From Nevskia ramosa DSM 11499 (GTDB taxonomy: Bacteria > Pseudomonadota > Gammaproteobacteria > Nevskiales > Nevskiaceae): DNA of 64,000 nt. The notes beneath the pieces are model-generated. The model was not told where the DNA came from. It did not search any database and saw only the letters and a program-made list of their open reading frames with translations. This document shows positions 18,688 to 26,726 of the stretch, one piece after another. Position numbers and translations under genes: made by a program. The DNA is taken from NCBI RefSeq assembly GCF_000420645.1, contig NZ_ATVI01000005.1, positions 124,001 to 188,000 of the forward strand, written 5' to 3'. Each line of letters starts with the position of its first letter. Within the stretch, counting starts at the first letter, position 1.

Positions 18688-18705
18688 CGTTCGCTTGTCA
18701 TGACA
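18688..18705. promoter_or_regulatory. PpsR-like box between the hydrolase gene and bchI
   Basis: CGTTCGCTTGTCATGACA fits the reverse form (CGT-N10-TGACA) of the boxes seen before bchF/aerR and bchG. It includes a perfect ten-base palindrome TGTCATGACA (18696-18705). No second copy is evident here. It lies about 35 bases before bchI and could serve both divergent genes. Confidence 0.5.
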
Positions 18706-18739
18706 CTTTTCCGGCACATCGCTACGAGGACCGCCGCGC

Positions 18740-19765
18740 ATGCCCCTGCCGTTCCCGTTTTCGGCCATCGTCGGCCAGGAAGAAATGAAGCTGGCGCTGC
18801 TGATCGCGGCAGTCGAGCCGGCGATCGGCGGCGTCATGGTGTTCGGCGACCGCGGCACCGGCAAATCGACCGCAGTGCGTGCGCTCGCCGCGTTGTTGCC
18901 GCCGATGGAAGCGGTGATCGGCTGCCCGTATCACTGCGCGCCGGACGATCCGTCCGAGGCCTGCCAGACCAGCCTCGCCAAACTTGGCGACGGGAAGAAG
19001 AAGACCCACAAGGTGCCGGTGCCGGTGGTCGATCTGCCGCTGGGCGCCACCGAGGACCGCGTGGTTGGCGCGCTCGATCTCGAAAAGGCGCTGGCCCAGG
19101 GCATCAAGGCGTTCGAGCCGGGCCTGCTGGCACGCGCCAATCGCGGCTTCCTGTATGTCGATGAAGTGAACCTGCTCGAAGATCACCTCGTCGACCTGCT
19201 GATCGATGTCGCGGCCTCGGGCGAGAACGTCGTCGAGCGCGAAGGCCTGAGCATTCGCCATCCCGCGCGCTTCGTGCTGATCGGCAGCGGCAACCCGGAA
19301 GAGGGCGAGCTTCGGCCGCAGTTGCTCGATCGCTTCGGCCTGTCGGTCGAGGTATCGACGCCGACCGATCTCGCGCTGCGGATCAGCGTCGTCCGCCGCC
19401 GCGATGCCTTCGAGCGCGACCGCGCCGCATTCATCGCCGAATGGCAGAAGGAGGACGACAAGGTCCGCCGCCGGATCGTCGCTGCCCGCAAGCGCCTCGA
19501 CACCGTGACCGTGCCGGATGCGGTGCTGGAACGCGCCGCCAGCCTGTGCCTGAGCCTCGGCACCGATGGCCTCAGAGGCGAGCTGACCTTGATGCGCGCC
19601 GCCCGCGCGCTGGCTGCGCTCGATGGCGATGCGACGGTCGGTGATCGCCATCTGCGGCGCATCGCGGCGCCGAGCCTGCGTCATCGTCTGCGCCGCAATC
19701 CGCTCGACGATGCCGGTTCGACGGTTCGGGTCGAACGCGCCGTCGCCCAGTTGTTCGGCGCCTGA
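18740..19765 (+). CDS. bchI: Magnesium chelatase ATPase subunit I
   Basis: 341 aa AAA+ ATPase that forms hexameric rings with BchD and drives Mg2+ insertion by BchH. It starts MPLPFPFSAIVGQEEMKLAL. Walker A is GDRGTGKST (residues 36-44), Walker B is FLYVDEVNLL (about 139-148), and GSGNPEEGELRPQLLDRFGL holds sensor and arginine-finger elements. The insertion with IGCPYHCAPDDPS is typical of BchI. The bchD start follows 11 bases after its stop. Probably under PpsR control through the box at 18688. Confidence 0.97.
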   Translation: MPLPFPFSAIVGQEEMKLALLIAAVEPAIGGVMVFGDRGTGKSTAVRALAALLPPMEAVIGCPYHCAPDDPSEACQTSLAKLGDGKKKTHKVPVPVVDLPLGATEDRVVGALDLEKALAQGIKAFEPGLLARANRGFLYVDEVNLLEDHLVDLLIDVAASGENVVEREGLSIRHPARFVLIGSGNPEEGELRPQLLDRFGLSVEVSTPTDLALRISVVRRRDAFERDRAAFIAEWQKEDDKVRRRIVAARKRLDTVTVPDAVLERAASLCLSLGTDGLRGELTLMRAARALAALDGDATVGDRHLRRIAAPSLRHRLRRNPLDDAGSTVRVERAVAQLFGA

Positions 19766-19776
19766 GCGACAAGGTC

Positions 19777-21600
19777 ATGTCGTCGCCAGACGACGAGTTC
19801 CTGCAGGCACGCCACGACGACGCGGTCTCGGCTGCCGCGCTGTTCGCGGTCGATCCGGCGAGCCTCGGCGGCGTTGCCTTGCGGTCGCTTCCCGGCCCGG
19901 CGCGCGACGCCTGGCTGCAACTGCTTCGCGGCTGGCTGCCGGCGGCTGCACCGTGGCGGAAAGTGCCGCTGAATATCGCCGATGGTCGTCTGCTCGGTGG
20001 CCTGGATCTGTCGGCGACCTTGGCGGCCGGTCGGCCGATCGCCGAGCGCGGCCTGCTTGGCGAGGCCGATGGCGGCGTGCTGCTGCTGACCATGGCCGAG
20101 CGACTGAGCACCGGCACCGTCGCCCGCATCGCCGCCGTGCTCGATGACGGCGAACTGCGGCTGGCGCGCGAAGGCATCGTCGGTGCGGTGCCGGCTCGGC
20201 TCGGCGTGGTCGCGCTCGATGAAAGCCTGGAGCCCGACGAAGCGCTGGCGCCGGCGCTGCTCGATCGCCTGGCGTTTGCGCTCGATTTCGATGGCCTGCG
20301 CCGCATTGACGCCAGCAACAGCGGGATTGATGCGGAAGCGATCGCTGCGGCGCGCGTGCTGCTGCCCGAAGTACGGTTGCCGGAAGCGTTGATCGACGCG
20401 CTGGCCCATACCGCCATCGCCCTCGGCATCGCTTCGCTGCGCGCGGTCTGGCTGGCGTCGCGCGCGGCGCGCATTGCCGCGGCGCTCGATGGCCGCGCGC
20501 TCGCCAATGAGGCGGATGCCGCGATCGCCAGCCGTCTGGTGCTGGCACCGCGGGCAACGCGGCTGCCGGTCAACGAACCTCAGCCCGAGCAACCCGAAGA
20601 AGCGCCATCGGAGCCGGGCGAGGCCGATGCGCCACCGCCGGAATCTTCGTCGTCACCGGATCAGGAGCAGCCTCCTCAACAACCACACGATGTCGATCAA
20701 GCGATGCAGGACGTAGTCCTCGCCGCCGCTGCCGCGGCGATTCCGCCGAACCTGCTGGCGCAGCTGAAGGCCGGCGGGCAGGGCGGCAAGGCGCGGGCGT
20801 CGGGCAAATCCGGTGCGCTGCAGAAAGCGGCGACGCGCGGCCGGCCGGCCGGTGCGCGGCGCGGCGAGCCGCGTGCCGGCCAGCGGCTGGCGATCATCGA
20901 TACCTTGCGGGCGGCAGCGCCGTGGCAGCGCTTGCGGCGACAGGAACTGCTGATGCGTGGCAAGGGCGACGGCAGTACGCCGCGGGTGCTGGTCCGTCGC
21001 GAGGATTTCCACGTCGCGCGGCTCGAACAGCGGCGCGAGACGACCACCATCTTCGTCGTCGACGCCTCGGGCTCGTCGGCGCTGAACCGGCTGGCCGAAG
21101 CGAAAGGCGCGGTGGAACTGCTGCTGGCCGATTGCTATGTGCGCCGCGATCGGGTCGCGGTGATCGGCTTTCGCGGTGCGATCGCCGAACTGCTGTTGCC
21201 GCCGACGCGTTCGCTGGTTCGCGCCAAGCGCAGCCTCGCCGGCCTGCCGGGCGGGGGCGGCACGCCGCTGGCAACGGCGCTCGATGCGGCGATCGAACTC
21301 GCCGACGCGATTCGCCGCCGTGGCGAAACGCCGGGCATCGTGCTGATGACCGATGGCCGCGCCAACATCGGCCGCGACGGTGCGCCGGGCCGGGCACAGG
21401 CCGAGGCCGATGCGCTGGCCGCGTCGCGCCGGCTGCGCGCCTCCGGACATGCGACGCTGTTCGTCGATACCTCACCGCGCCCGCAGGCGGCAGCGGCGAA
21501 ACTGGCTGGCGAGATGGCGGCGTTCTACCTGCCCTTGCCACAGGCCGATGCCCGCCAGTTGTCCGCCGCCGTACGCGCCGTCACGCCTGCCAATCGTTGA
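19777..21600 (+). CDS. bchD: Magnesium chelatase subunit D
   Basis: 607 aa. The N-terminal half is an AAA-like domain without a good Walker A, as usual for BchD. The middle is a Pro/Glu-rich linker (about residues 268-305). The C-terminal half is an integrin-I/von Willebrand A domain with MIDAS motif DASGS (429-433) and later LMTDGRANIGRDG. BchD bridges BchI and BchH in the chelatase complex. It follows bchI directly and is followed after 4 bases by a conserved unknown, so the three genes look cotranscribed. Confidence 0.96.
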   Translation: MSSPDDEFLQARHDDAVSAAALFAVDPASLGGVALRSLPGPARDAWLQLLRGWLPAAAPWRKVPLNIADGRLLGGLDLSATLAAGRPIAERGLLGEADGGVLLLTMAERLSTGTVARIAAVLDDGELRLAREGIVGAVPARLGVVALDESLEPDEALAPALLDRLAFALDFDGLRRIDASNSGIDAEAIAAARVLLPEVRLPEALIDALAHTAIALGIASLRAVWLASRAARIAAALDGRALANEADAAIASRLVLAPRATRLPVNEPQPEQPEEAPSEPGEADAPPPESSSSPDQEQPPQQPHDVDQAMQDVVLAAAAAAIPPNLLAQLKAGGQGGKARASGKSGALQKAATRGRPAGARRGEPRAGQRLAIIDTLRAAAPWQRLRRQELLMRGKGDGSTPRVLVRREDFHVARLEQRRETTTIFVVDASGSSALNRLAEAKGAVELLLADCYVRRDRVAVIGFRGAIAELLLPPTRSLVRAKRSLAGLPGGGGTPLATALDAAIELADAIRRRGETPGIVLMTDGRANIGRDGAPGRAQAEADALAASRRLRASGHATLFVDTSPRPQAAAAKLAGEMAAFYLPLPQADARQLSAAVRAVTPANR

Positions 21601-21604
21601 TCCG

Positions 21605-22213
21605 ATGACTGAACCTTCAGTAGAGCCCAGTATCGAACCCTGGGCCCAGCGCGCGATGCTGCGCTGGCCGAACGTGCCGCATCTCTATGGCTGGCTGCGG
21701 CTGGATCGGCGTGGCCGCTGGCTGATCAAGGACGAAGTGATCAGCCGGCCGCAGATCGTCGACACCATCAATGCGAATTACGTCGCCGACGAGCGCGGCG
21801 CCTGGTATTTCCAGAACGGACCGCAGCGCGGTTATGTCGCGCTCGATGCCGCGCCTCTGATGTTGAGCGCGCCGGCGGAAGGCGATGCGCTGAGCACGCA
21901 TCTCGGCACGCCGGCTGGCGACGTTCTGCGCGCAGCAATCGACGAGCACGGCGGGCTCTGGCTGCTCACTGCGCGTGGTCCCGGCTGGCTCACCGATCGC
22001 GATCTGGACTGGGCCTTGCAGCGCCTGGTGTCGGATCAAGGGCTGGTCGATGAATCACGTCTGGCAGCGGTGCTGGCCTTGTCGCCGGGTGCCGCGACCG
22101 GGCTGGCGATCGCGCTTCAAGCTCAGCGCCTGGCGCTGGAGCGGATCGACGAGGCCGGCGTTCCGGCGGCGTTCGGTTTCCTGCGCGAACCGGAAGCGCC
22201 GGCCACGCCCTGA
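21605..22213 (+). CDS. Conserved protein of unknown function
   Basis: 202 aa, ATG four bases after the bchD stop. The N-terminal half has a pattern I associate with a conserved proteobacterial family of unknown function: MLRWPNVPHLYGWLRLDRRG, then RPQIVDTINANYVADERGAW and WYFQNGPQRGYVALD. I cannot give its family number with confidence. It looks soluble, with no signal peptide or membrane segment. Its position at the end of the bchID transcript is probably incidental, since I do not know of a photosynthetic role for the family. Confidence 0.75.
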   Translation: MTEPSVEPSIEPWAQRAMLRWPNVPHLYGWLRLDRRGRWLIKDEVISRPQIVDTINANYVADERGAWYFQNGPQRGYVALDAAPLMLSAPAEGDALSTHLGTPAGDVLRAAIDEHGGLWLLTARGPGWLTDRDLDWALQRLVSDQGLVDESRLAAVLALSPGAATGLAIALQAQRLALERIDEAGVPAAFGFLREPEAPATP

Positions 22214-22215
22214 AA

Positions 22216-22259
22216 CCTGCAGAAAGCGGCGCCGCATTTCCGTCGCGGTTTTCTGCGGG
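22216..22259 (+). terminator. Weak hairpin after the bchID operon
   Basis: CCTGCAGAAA (22216-22225) can pair with TTTCTGCGGG (22250-22259) with one G-U pair, across a 24-base loop. There is no T-run, so this is a possible Rho-dependent or mRNA-stabilising element and not a clear intrinsic terminator. Confidence 0.25.
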
Positions 22260-22349
22260 CCCGTCCGCACGCCGCGCAGTCAAATTTCCGACGGCTCGCG
22301 ACACGGGTAAAAAGCCATCAGGAACAATGGCTTGATGTCGGCCTGTCAG

Positions 22350-22365
22350 TGGCACAGCGGTTGCA
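22350..22365 (+). promoter_or_regulatory. RpoN (sigma54) promoter of the fliL operon
   Basis: TGGCAC, five bases, TTGC (22350-22364) is a perfect -24/-12 match with the required spacing. Transcription would start near 22376, before the fliL ATG at 22402. A seven-base inverted repeat (22312-22318 and 22327-22333) sits just upstream. This fits class II flagellar genes under RpoN and a FleQ-type activator, which is not in the window. Confidence 0.85.
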
Positions 22366-22401
22366 AAACAGTCTGCAGATCCCGCAGACGAGCATCCGCA
22401 C

Positions 22402-22974
22402 ATGGCAGCCGCCACCCCAGCCGAGGCCCCCGCAGCAGCCGCGCCGAAGAAAAGCGCAGTGCTGATTCCGATCATCGGCGCCGCCCTGCTGTCGGCGGCC
22501 TTGTCCGGTGCGGCCGTGTTCTTTCTGGCACCGAAGCCGGCCGCTGCGCCGGCGCATGAGCAAGGTGCCGAAGCCGGTGTCGAAGCGGCCGCCGAAGGTC
22601 ATGGCGAAGCTGCAGCCGAAGGCCATGACGCGGGCGACAAGGACGGCAAGAAAGGCGCGGCCAACTATCTGCCGCTGACGCCGGCCTTCGTCGTCAACAT
22701 CAATGACGGCGACGCCAGCCACTTCCTGCAGGTGGAGATCGAACTGTCGGCCCGCAGTGCGGCCGTGGTCGACGCGCTGAAGCTGCACAACGCCCAGATC
22801 CGCAACGCGCTGCTGATGCTGCTTGGCGCCCAGAGTTCGGCCGATGTCGCCAGCCGCGAAGGCAAGGAAGCGCTGCAGAAGAAGGTGCTCGAGGAAGTCC
22901 AGCGAATCCTGACCAAGGAGACCGGCAAGCCCGGTGTCGACGCGGTCTATTTCACCAGCTTCGTCATGCAGTAA
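22402..22974 (+). CDS. fliL: Flagellar basal body-associated protein FliL
   Basis: 190 aa inner-membrane protein that associates with the stator and basal body. A single membrane segment (about residues 20-42) follows a short Ala-rich cytoplasmic N-terminus. Next is an Ala/Glu/His-rich linker and the periplasmic domain (FVVNINDGDASHFLQVEIEL). It ends VDAVYFTSFVMQ, as FliL proteins do. First gene of the fliLMNOPQR-flhB operon, behind an RpoN promoter. Confidence 0.93.
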   Translation: MAAATPAEAPAAAAPKKSAVLIPIIGAALLSAALSGAAVFFLAPKPAAAPAHEQGAEAGVEAAAEGHGEAAAEGHDAGDKDGKKGAANYLPLTPAFVVNINDGDASHFLQVEIELSARSAAVVDALKLHNAQIRNALLMLLGAQSSADVASREGKEALQKKVLEEVQRILTKETGKPGVDAVYFTSFVMQ

Positions 22975-22999
22975 GCCCGCTTCAAGCCCGGACGCGACC

Positions 23000-23989
23000 A
23001 TGCAAGACTTGCTTTCACAAGACGAAATCGACGCGCTGCTGCACGGCGTCGACAGCGGCTCGGTCGCCACCGAAGCGCCGCCGGCCGCGCCGGGCGAAGC
23101 GCGTTCGTTCAACTTCGCGACCCAGGACCGCATCGTCCGCGGCCGCCTGCCGACTCTGGAAATGATCAACGAGCGCTTCGCGCGCCTGTTCCGCATCGGC
23201 CTGTTCAACATGCTGCGTCGCTCGCCGGAGTTGTCGGTCGTCGGCATCGAGATGGCCAAGTTCAGCGAGTACACCCATTCGCTGCTGGTGCCGACCAGCC
23301 TGAACCTGGTGCGGGTCAAGCCGTTGCGTGGCACGGCGCTGTTCATCTTCGAGCCGCGCCTGGTCTATTCGGTGGTCGAGAATTTCTTCGGTGGCGACGG
23401 CAAGATCGCCACCAAGATCGAAGGCCGCGAGTTCACACCGACCGAGATGCGCGTCGTCCAGTTGCTGCTGCGTCAGGCCTTCAACGATCTGCAGGAAGCC
23501 TGGTCACCGGTGATGGACCTCGACTTCGAATACATGAATTCGGAAGTCAATCCGCACTTCGCGAACATCGTGTCGCCGTCCGAGATTGTCGTGGTGTCGC
23601 GCTTCCGCATCGAGCTGGAAGGCGGTGGCGGCGATCTGCACATCACGTTTCCGTATTCGATGATCGAGCCGATCCGCGATCAACTCGATACCGGCCTGCA
23701 GTCCGATCGTGTCGAGAAGGACGAGCGCTGGACGCAGAGCCTGCGCGAGCAGCTGCAGGACGCCGAAGTCGAGATTGGCAGCCAGCTGGCCACGCTCAAC
23801 CTCAGCGTCCGCGAACTGCTGCAGCTCAAGCCCGGTGATGTGCTGCCGGTGAACCTGCCGAAAACCATCGATCTCTGCGTCGAGGACATGCCGGTGTTCA
23901 AGGGCACGTTCGGCCTGTCGCACGGCAACAACGCCGTCCGCATCACCGAAGTGATCCGCCGCGGTCCGCGCAGCAGCACCGTGCACTGA
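23000..23989 (+). CDS. fliM: Flagellar switch protein FliM
   Basis: 329 aa C-ring protein that receives CheY-P and sets rotation direction. The N-terminal CheY-binding peptide LLSQDEIDALLHGVD is present (residues about 4-18). It is followed by the CheC-like middle domain and the SpoA domain (LRELLQLKPGDVLPVNLPK). I chose the ATG at 23000 because it puts the CheY-binding motif at the N-terminus; a longer frame from 22934 overlaps fliL. Confidence 0.96.
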   Translation: MQDLLSQDEIDALLHGVDSGSVATEAPPAAPGEARSFNFATQDRIVRGRLPTLEMINERFARLFRIGLFNMLRRSPELSVVGIEMAKFSEYTHSLLVPTSLNLVRVKPLRGTALFIFEPRLVYSVVENFFGGDGKIATKIEGREFTPTEMRVVQLLLRQAFNDLQEAWSPVMDLDFEYMNSEVNPHFANIVSPSEIVVVSRFRIELEGGGGDLHITFPYSMIEPIRDQLDTGLQSDRVEKDERWTQSLREQLQDAEVEIGSQLATLNLSVRELLQLKPGDVLPVNLPKTIDLCVEDMPVFKGTFGLSHGNNAVRITEVIRRGPRSSTVH

Positions 23990-23997
23990 TCGCCGCC

Positions 23998-24411
23998 ATG
24001 AGCACCACGCCCAGCAACCCTTTCAGCACCGCCCCCAAGCAGGACGACCCGATGAGCACGACCCCCCAGAGCGGCACCAGCAAGGACTACGCCCGCGCCA
24101 GCTTCCAGAACCTGGAAGGCAGCGCCGCCAACGCCGGAGGCCTCGGAAACGAGTTCAATCTCGACGTCATTCTCGACGTCGCCGTGACCCTGTCGATGGA
24201 AGTGGGCCGCGCCCGCATCCCGATCCGCAACCTGCTGCAGCTCAACCAGGGCTCGGTCGTCGAACTCGAACGCGCCGCTGGCGAGCCGCTCGATGTCTAC
24301 GCCAACGGCACCCTGATCGCCCATGGCGAAGTGGTGGTCGTCAACGAGAAATTCGGCGTGCGCCTGACCGATGTGGTCAGCCCGGCCGAACGCATCCGCA
24401 AGCTGAAGTAA
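23998..24411 (+). CDS. fliN: Flagellar switch protein FliN
   Basis: 137 aa. The C-terminal SpoA domain is clear (LDVAVTLSMEVGRARIPIRN, LNQGSVVELERAAGEPLDVY, ending ERIRKLK). The first 50 residues are Ser/Thr/Pro-rich and variable. An internal ATG at 24052 would give a shorter protein starting MSTTPQSG; the 8-base gap to fliM favours the first start. It forms the bottom of the C-ring with FliM. Confidence 0.95.
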   Translation: MSTTPSNPFSTAPKQDDPMSTTPQSGTSKDYARASFQNLEGSAANAGGLGNEFNLDVILDVAVTLSMEVGRARIPIRNLLQLNQGSVVELERAAGEPLDVYANGTLIAHGEVVVVNEKFGVRLTDVVSPAERIRKLK

Positions 24412-24428
24412 GCGCGCCGCAGCTTTCG

Positions 24429-24812
24429 ATGAGCACTGCTGCGGAAGCAACGATGACCAGCACGGCGCTGCCCAGCCTGGGTCAGACGGCGCTGTCGCTG
24501 ATCGTGGTGCTGGGCCTGATCTTCGCGCTCGCCTGGCTGCTCAAGCGCGTGCAGGGCGTGCGCCTTGGCGGCCCGGCCAATCTGCGCATCCACGCCGGTC
24601 TGCAGGTAGGGCCGAAGGAGAAGGTGCTGATGATCGAAGCGGGTGGTCAGCATTTGCTGATCGGGGTGTCGGCGGGTGGCGTCAATACCTTGCACGTGTT
24701 TGCCGAAGCCCCGATTGCTCCGGCCGCTGGCAGCGACCAGCCGCAGCCGCCGATTGTCTCAGCGTTTTCCGATGCGCTGAAGCGCGCGCTCGGCCAGGCA
24801 CCGAAGTCATGA
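24429..24812 (+). CDS. fliO: Flagellar export assembly protein FliO
   Basis: 127 aa. One membrane segment (about residues 18-40, TALSLIVVLGLIFALAWLLKR) is followed by a small cytoplasmic domain with the FliO pattern LQVGPKEKVLMIEAGGQHLLIGV. It helps assemble the FliPQR export gate. Its stop overlaps the fliP start by four bases. Confidence 0.92.
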   Translation: MSTAAEATMTSTALPSLGQTALSLIVVLGLIFALAWLLKRVQGVRLGGPANLRIHAGLQVGPKEKVLMIEAGGQHLLIGVSAGGVNTLHVFAEAPIAPAAGSDQPQPPIVSAFSDALKRALGQAPKS

Positions 24813-25555
24813 TCCGCAAGCTGCTGACCGCAGTCGCACTGCTGCTGCCGATGGCCGACGTATTGGCTCAGACCAAGGGCCTTCCGGCATTGAACGTGTC
24901 GCCCGCACCAGGCGGTGGCCAGAACTACAGCCTGAGCCTGCAAGTGCTGTTGATGATGACGGCGCTGACCCTGCTGCCGGCCGGCCTGCTGGCGATGACG
25001 GCGTTCACGCGGATCGTCGTCGTGCTGGGCCTGCTGCGACAGGCGCTCGGCACCGGTGCCACGCCGTCGAACCAGATCCTCGTCGGCCTGTCGCTGTTCC
25101 TCACCTTCTTCGTCATGCAGCCGGTGTTCGAGAAGGTCTACGACAACGCCGCCAAACCCTATCTCGATGGCGAGCTGGCTTTCGAGCCGGCGCTGAAAGC
25201 AGCCGCCGTTCCGATGCGCGGCTTCATGCTGGCGCAGACCCGCGAAGCGGATCTGATGAGCTTCTCGAAGATCGCCGGCAACGGTCCCTATGCCAGCGCC
25301 GACGACGTGCCGTTCACCGTGCTCGCCGCCGCCTTCCTGACCAGCGAGCTGACCACTGCGTTCCAGATCGGCTTCCTGCTGTTCATCCCGTTCGTGGTCA
25401 TCGATCTGGTCATCGCCAGCGTACTGATGAGCCTCGGCATGATGATGCTGAGCCCGGTGATCATCTCGCTGCCATTCAAGCTGATGCTGTTCGTGCTCGT
25501 CGATGGCTGGTCGCTGGTGATGGGCACGCTGGCCGCCAGCTTCGTCGTCAACTGA
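24809..25555 (+). CDS. fliP: Flagellar type III export gate protein FliP
   Basis: 248 aa with an N-terminal signal-like segment (MIRKLLTAVALLLPMADVLA) and four membrane segments. Hallmarks: LTLLPAGLLAMTAFTRIVVVLGLLRQAL, NQILVGLSLFLTFFVM and LMSLGMMMLSPVIISLPFKL. FliP pentamers form the core of the flagellar export gate. The start overlaps the fliO stop (ATGA). Confidence 0.97.
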   Translation: MIRKLLTAVALLLPMADVLAQTKGLPALNVSPAPGGGQNYSLSLQVLLMMTALTLLPAGLLAMTAFTRIVVVLGLLRQALGTGATPSNQILVGLSLFLTFFVMQPVFEKVYDNAAKPYLDGELAFEPALKAAAVPMRGFMLAQTREADLMSFSKIAGNGPYASADDVPFTVLAAAFLTSELTTAFQIGFLLFIPFVVIDLVIASVLMSLGMMMLSPVIISLPFKLMLFVLVDGWSLVMGTLAASFVVN

Positions 25556-25564
25556 GTTCGCGCC

Positions 25565-25834
25565 ATGACTCCCGAGACCGTACTGACGACCGGATCGCAA
25601 GCCCTTCAACTCGTGTTGATGCTCGCAGCGCCGCTGCTGCTGACCGCGCTCGCCGTCGGCGTGCTGATCGGCGTGTTCCAGGCCGCGACCCAGATCAACG
25701 AACAGACCCTGAGCTTCATCCCGAAGCTGCTGTCGACGGCCGTCGTGCTGGTGTTCACCGGGCCGTGGATGCTGCGCCTGCTGACCGAGTTCACGCGGCG
25801 GCTTTATGAAAGCATTCCTGCGCTTATTCATTGA
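25565..25834 (+). CDS. fliQ: Flagellar export gate protein FliQ
   Basis: 89 aa, two membrane segments (about 16-38 and 55-75) flanking ATQINEQTLSFIPKLLSTAV, the family signature. It wraps the FliP-FliR gate. A 115-base gap containing a large hairpin separates it from fliR, which is unusual in this otherwise tight operon. Confidence 0.96.
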   Translation: MTPETVLTTGSQALQLVLMLAAPLLLTALAVGVLIGVFQAATQINEQTLSFIPKLLSTAVVLVFTGPWMLRLLTEFTRRLYESIPALIH

Positions 25835-25875
25835 GCGCGGAGATGCCATCCATGGCGAGACCTTGCCTATATCCC

Positions 25876-25913
25876 CACCCCCAGCCCGGCCATCCATGGC
25901 CGGGCTGGGGGTG
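25876..25913. repeat. Perfect 18-bp stem hairpin between fliQ and fliR
   Basis: CACCCCCAGCCCGGCCAT (25876-25893), CC, then its exact complement (25896-25913). The RNA hairpin would be very stable and has no T-run after it. It may be a REP-type insertion, or a processing or attenuation site that lowers fliR-flhB expression relative to fliLMNOPQ. Confidence 0.8.
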
Positions 25914-25949
25914 CAGCGAGCAGTGCTCGCAAAGCGCTCCGTTTCACCC

Positions 25950-26723
25950 ATGACCTTCTCCGACGCCCAGATCATCGGCTGGCTGGAAAGCTGGTTCTGG
26001 CCGCTGGTGCGCATCGGCGGCGTGCTGGCGATCGCGCCGGTGCTCGGTGCCCGCGTGGTGCCGGTGCGCATCCGCGTGGTGCTGACCGTGCTGCTGACCC
26101 TGGTGATGGCGCCGACGATGCCCACGCCGCCCTACCTGGCGCCGTTCGAAGCCGGCTGGTGGCTGGAGATCGGCAAGCAGATGGTCATCGGCGTGGCGAT
26201 GGGCTTCGTGCTGATGCTGGTGTTCGAGGCGGTGGTCATGGCTGGCGAGCTGATCGCCTACGGCATGGGGCTGTCGTTCGCCCAGCTCGTCGACCCCTTG
26301 CGCGGTGCCGGCACGCCGGTGGTGGGCCAGTTGCTGATGGTGCTCGGCACCTTGCTGTTCCTGTCCACCGGCGGCCATCTGCGGCTGATCGAAGCGCTGC
26401 ACGCAAGTTTCGTCAGCATGCCGGTCGGTGGTCCCGGGCTGAACGCCGACAACTTCCTCGCACTGGCGCGCTGGGGCGGCAGTCTGTTTGCCGGCGGCGT
26501 GCAGATCGGCCTGCCGGTGGTGATCGCGCTGCTGCTGGTCAATCTGGCGTTCGGCGTGATGAGCCGCTCGGCGCCGGCCTTGTCGGCCTTGTCGGTCGGC
26601 TTTCCGATCGCCCTGGCGGCCGGCCTGGTGCTGCTGCGCTTCAGCCTGCCGGGGCTGGCGGCAGTGATGGCGCGGATGCTCGACGACAGCTACGCGCTGC
26701 TCGCCACCCTGTTCGGAGGCTGA
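25950..26723 (+). CDS. fliR: Flagellar export gate protein FliR
   Basis: 257 aa, about six membrane segments, one copy per export gate. Recognisable blocks are LVRIGGVLAIAPVLGARVVP, EIGKQMVIGVAMGFVLMLVF and MSRSAPALSALSVGFPIAL. I use the ATG at 25950 (MTFSDAQIIGWLESW), which matches FliR N-termini; a longer frame from 25806 would run through the hairpin and overlap fliQ. The flhB start is 3 bases after its stop. Confidence 0.96.
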   Translation: MTFSDAQIIGWLESWFWPLVRIGGVLAIAPVLGARVVPVRIRVVLTVLLTLVMAPTMPTPPYLAPFEAGWWLEIGKQMVIGVAMGFVLMLVFEAVVMAGELIAYGMGLSFAQLVDPLRGAGTPVVGQLLMVLGTLLFLSTGGHLRLIEALHASFVSMPVGGPGLNADNFLALARWGGSLFAGGVQIGLPVVIALLLVNLAFGVMSRSAPALSALSVGFPIALAAGLVLLRFSLPGLAAVMARMLDDSYALLATLFGG

Positions 26724-26726
26724 TCG

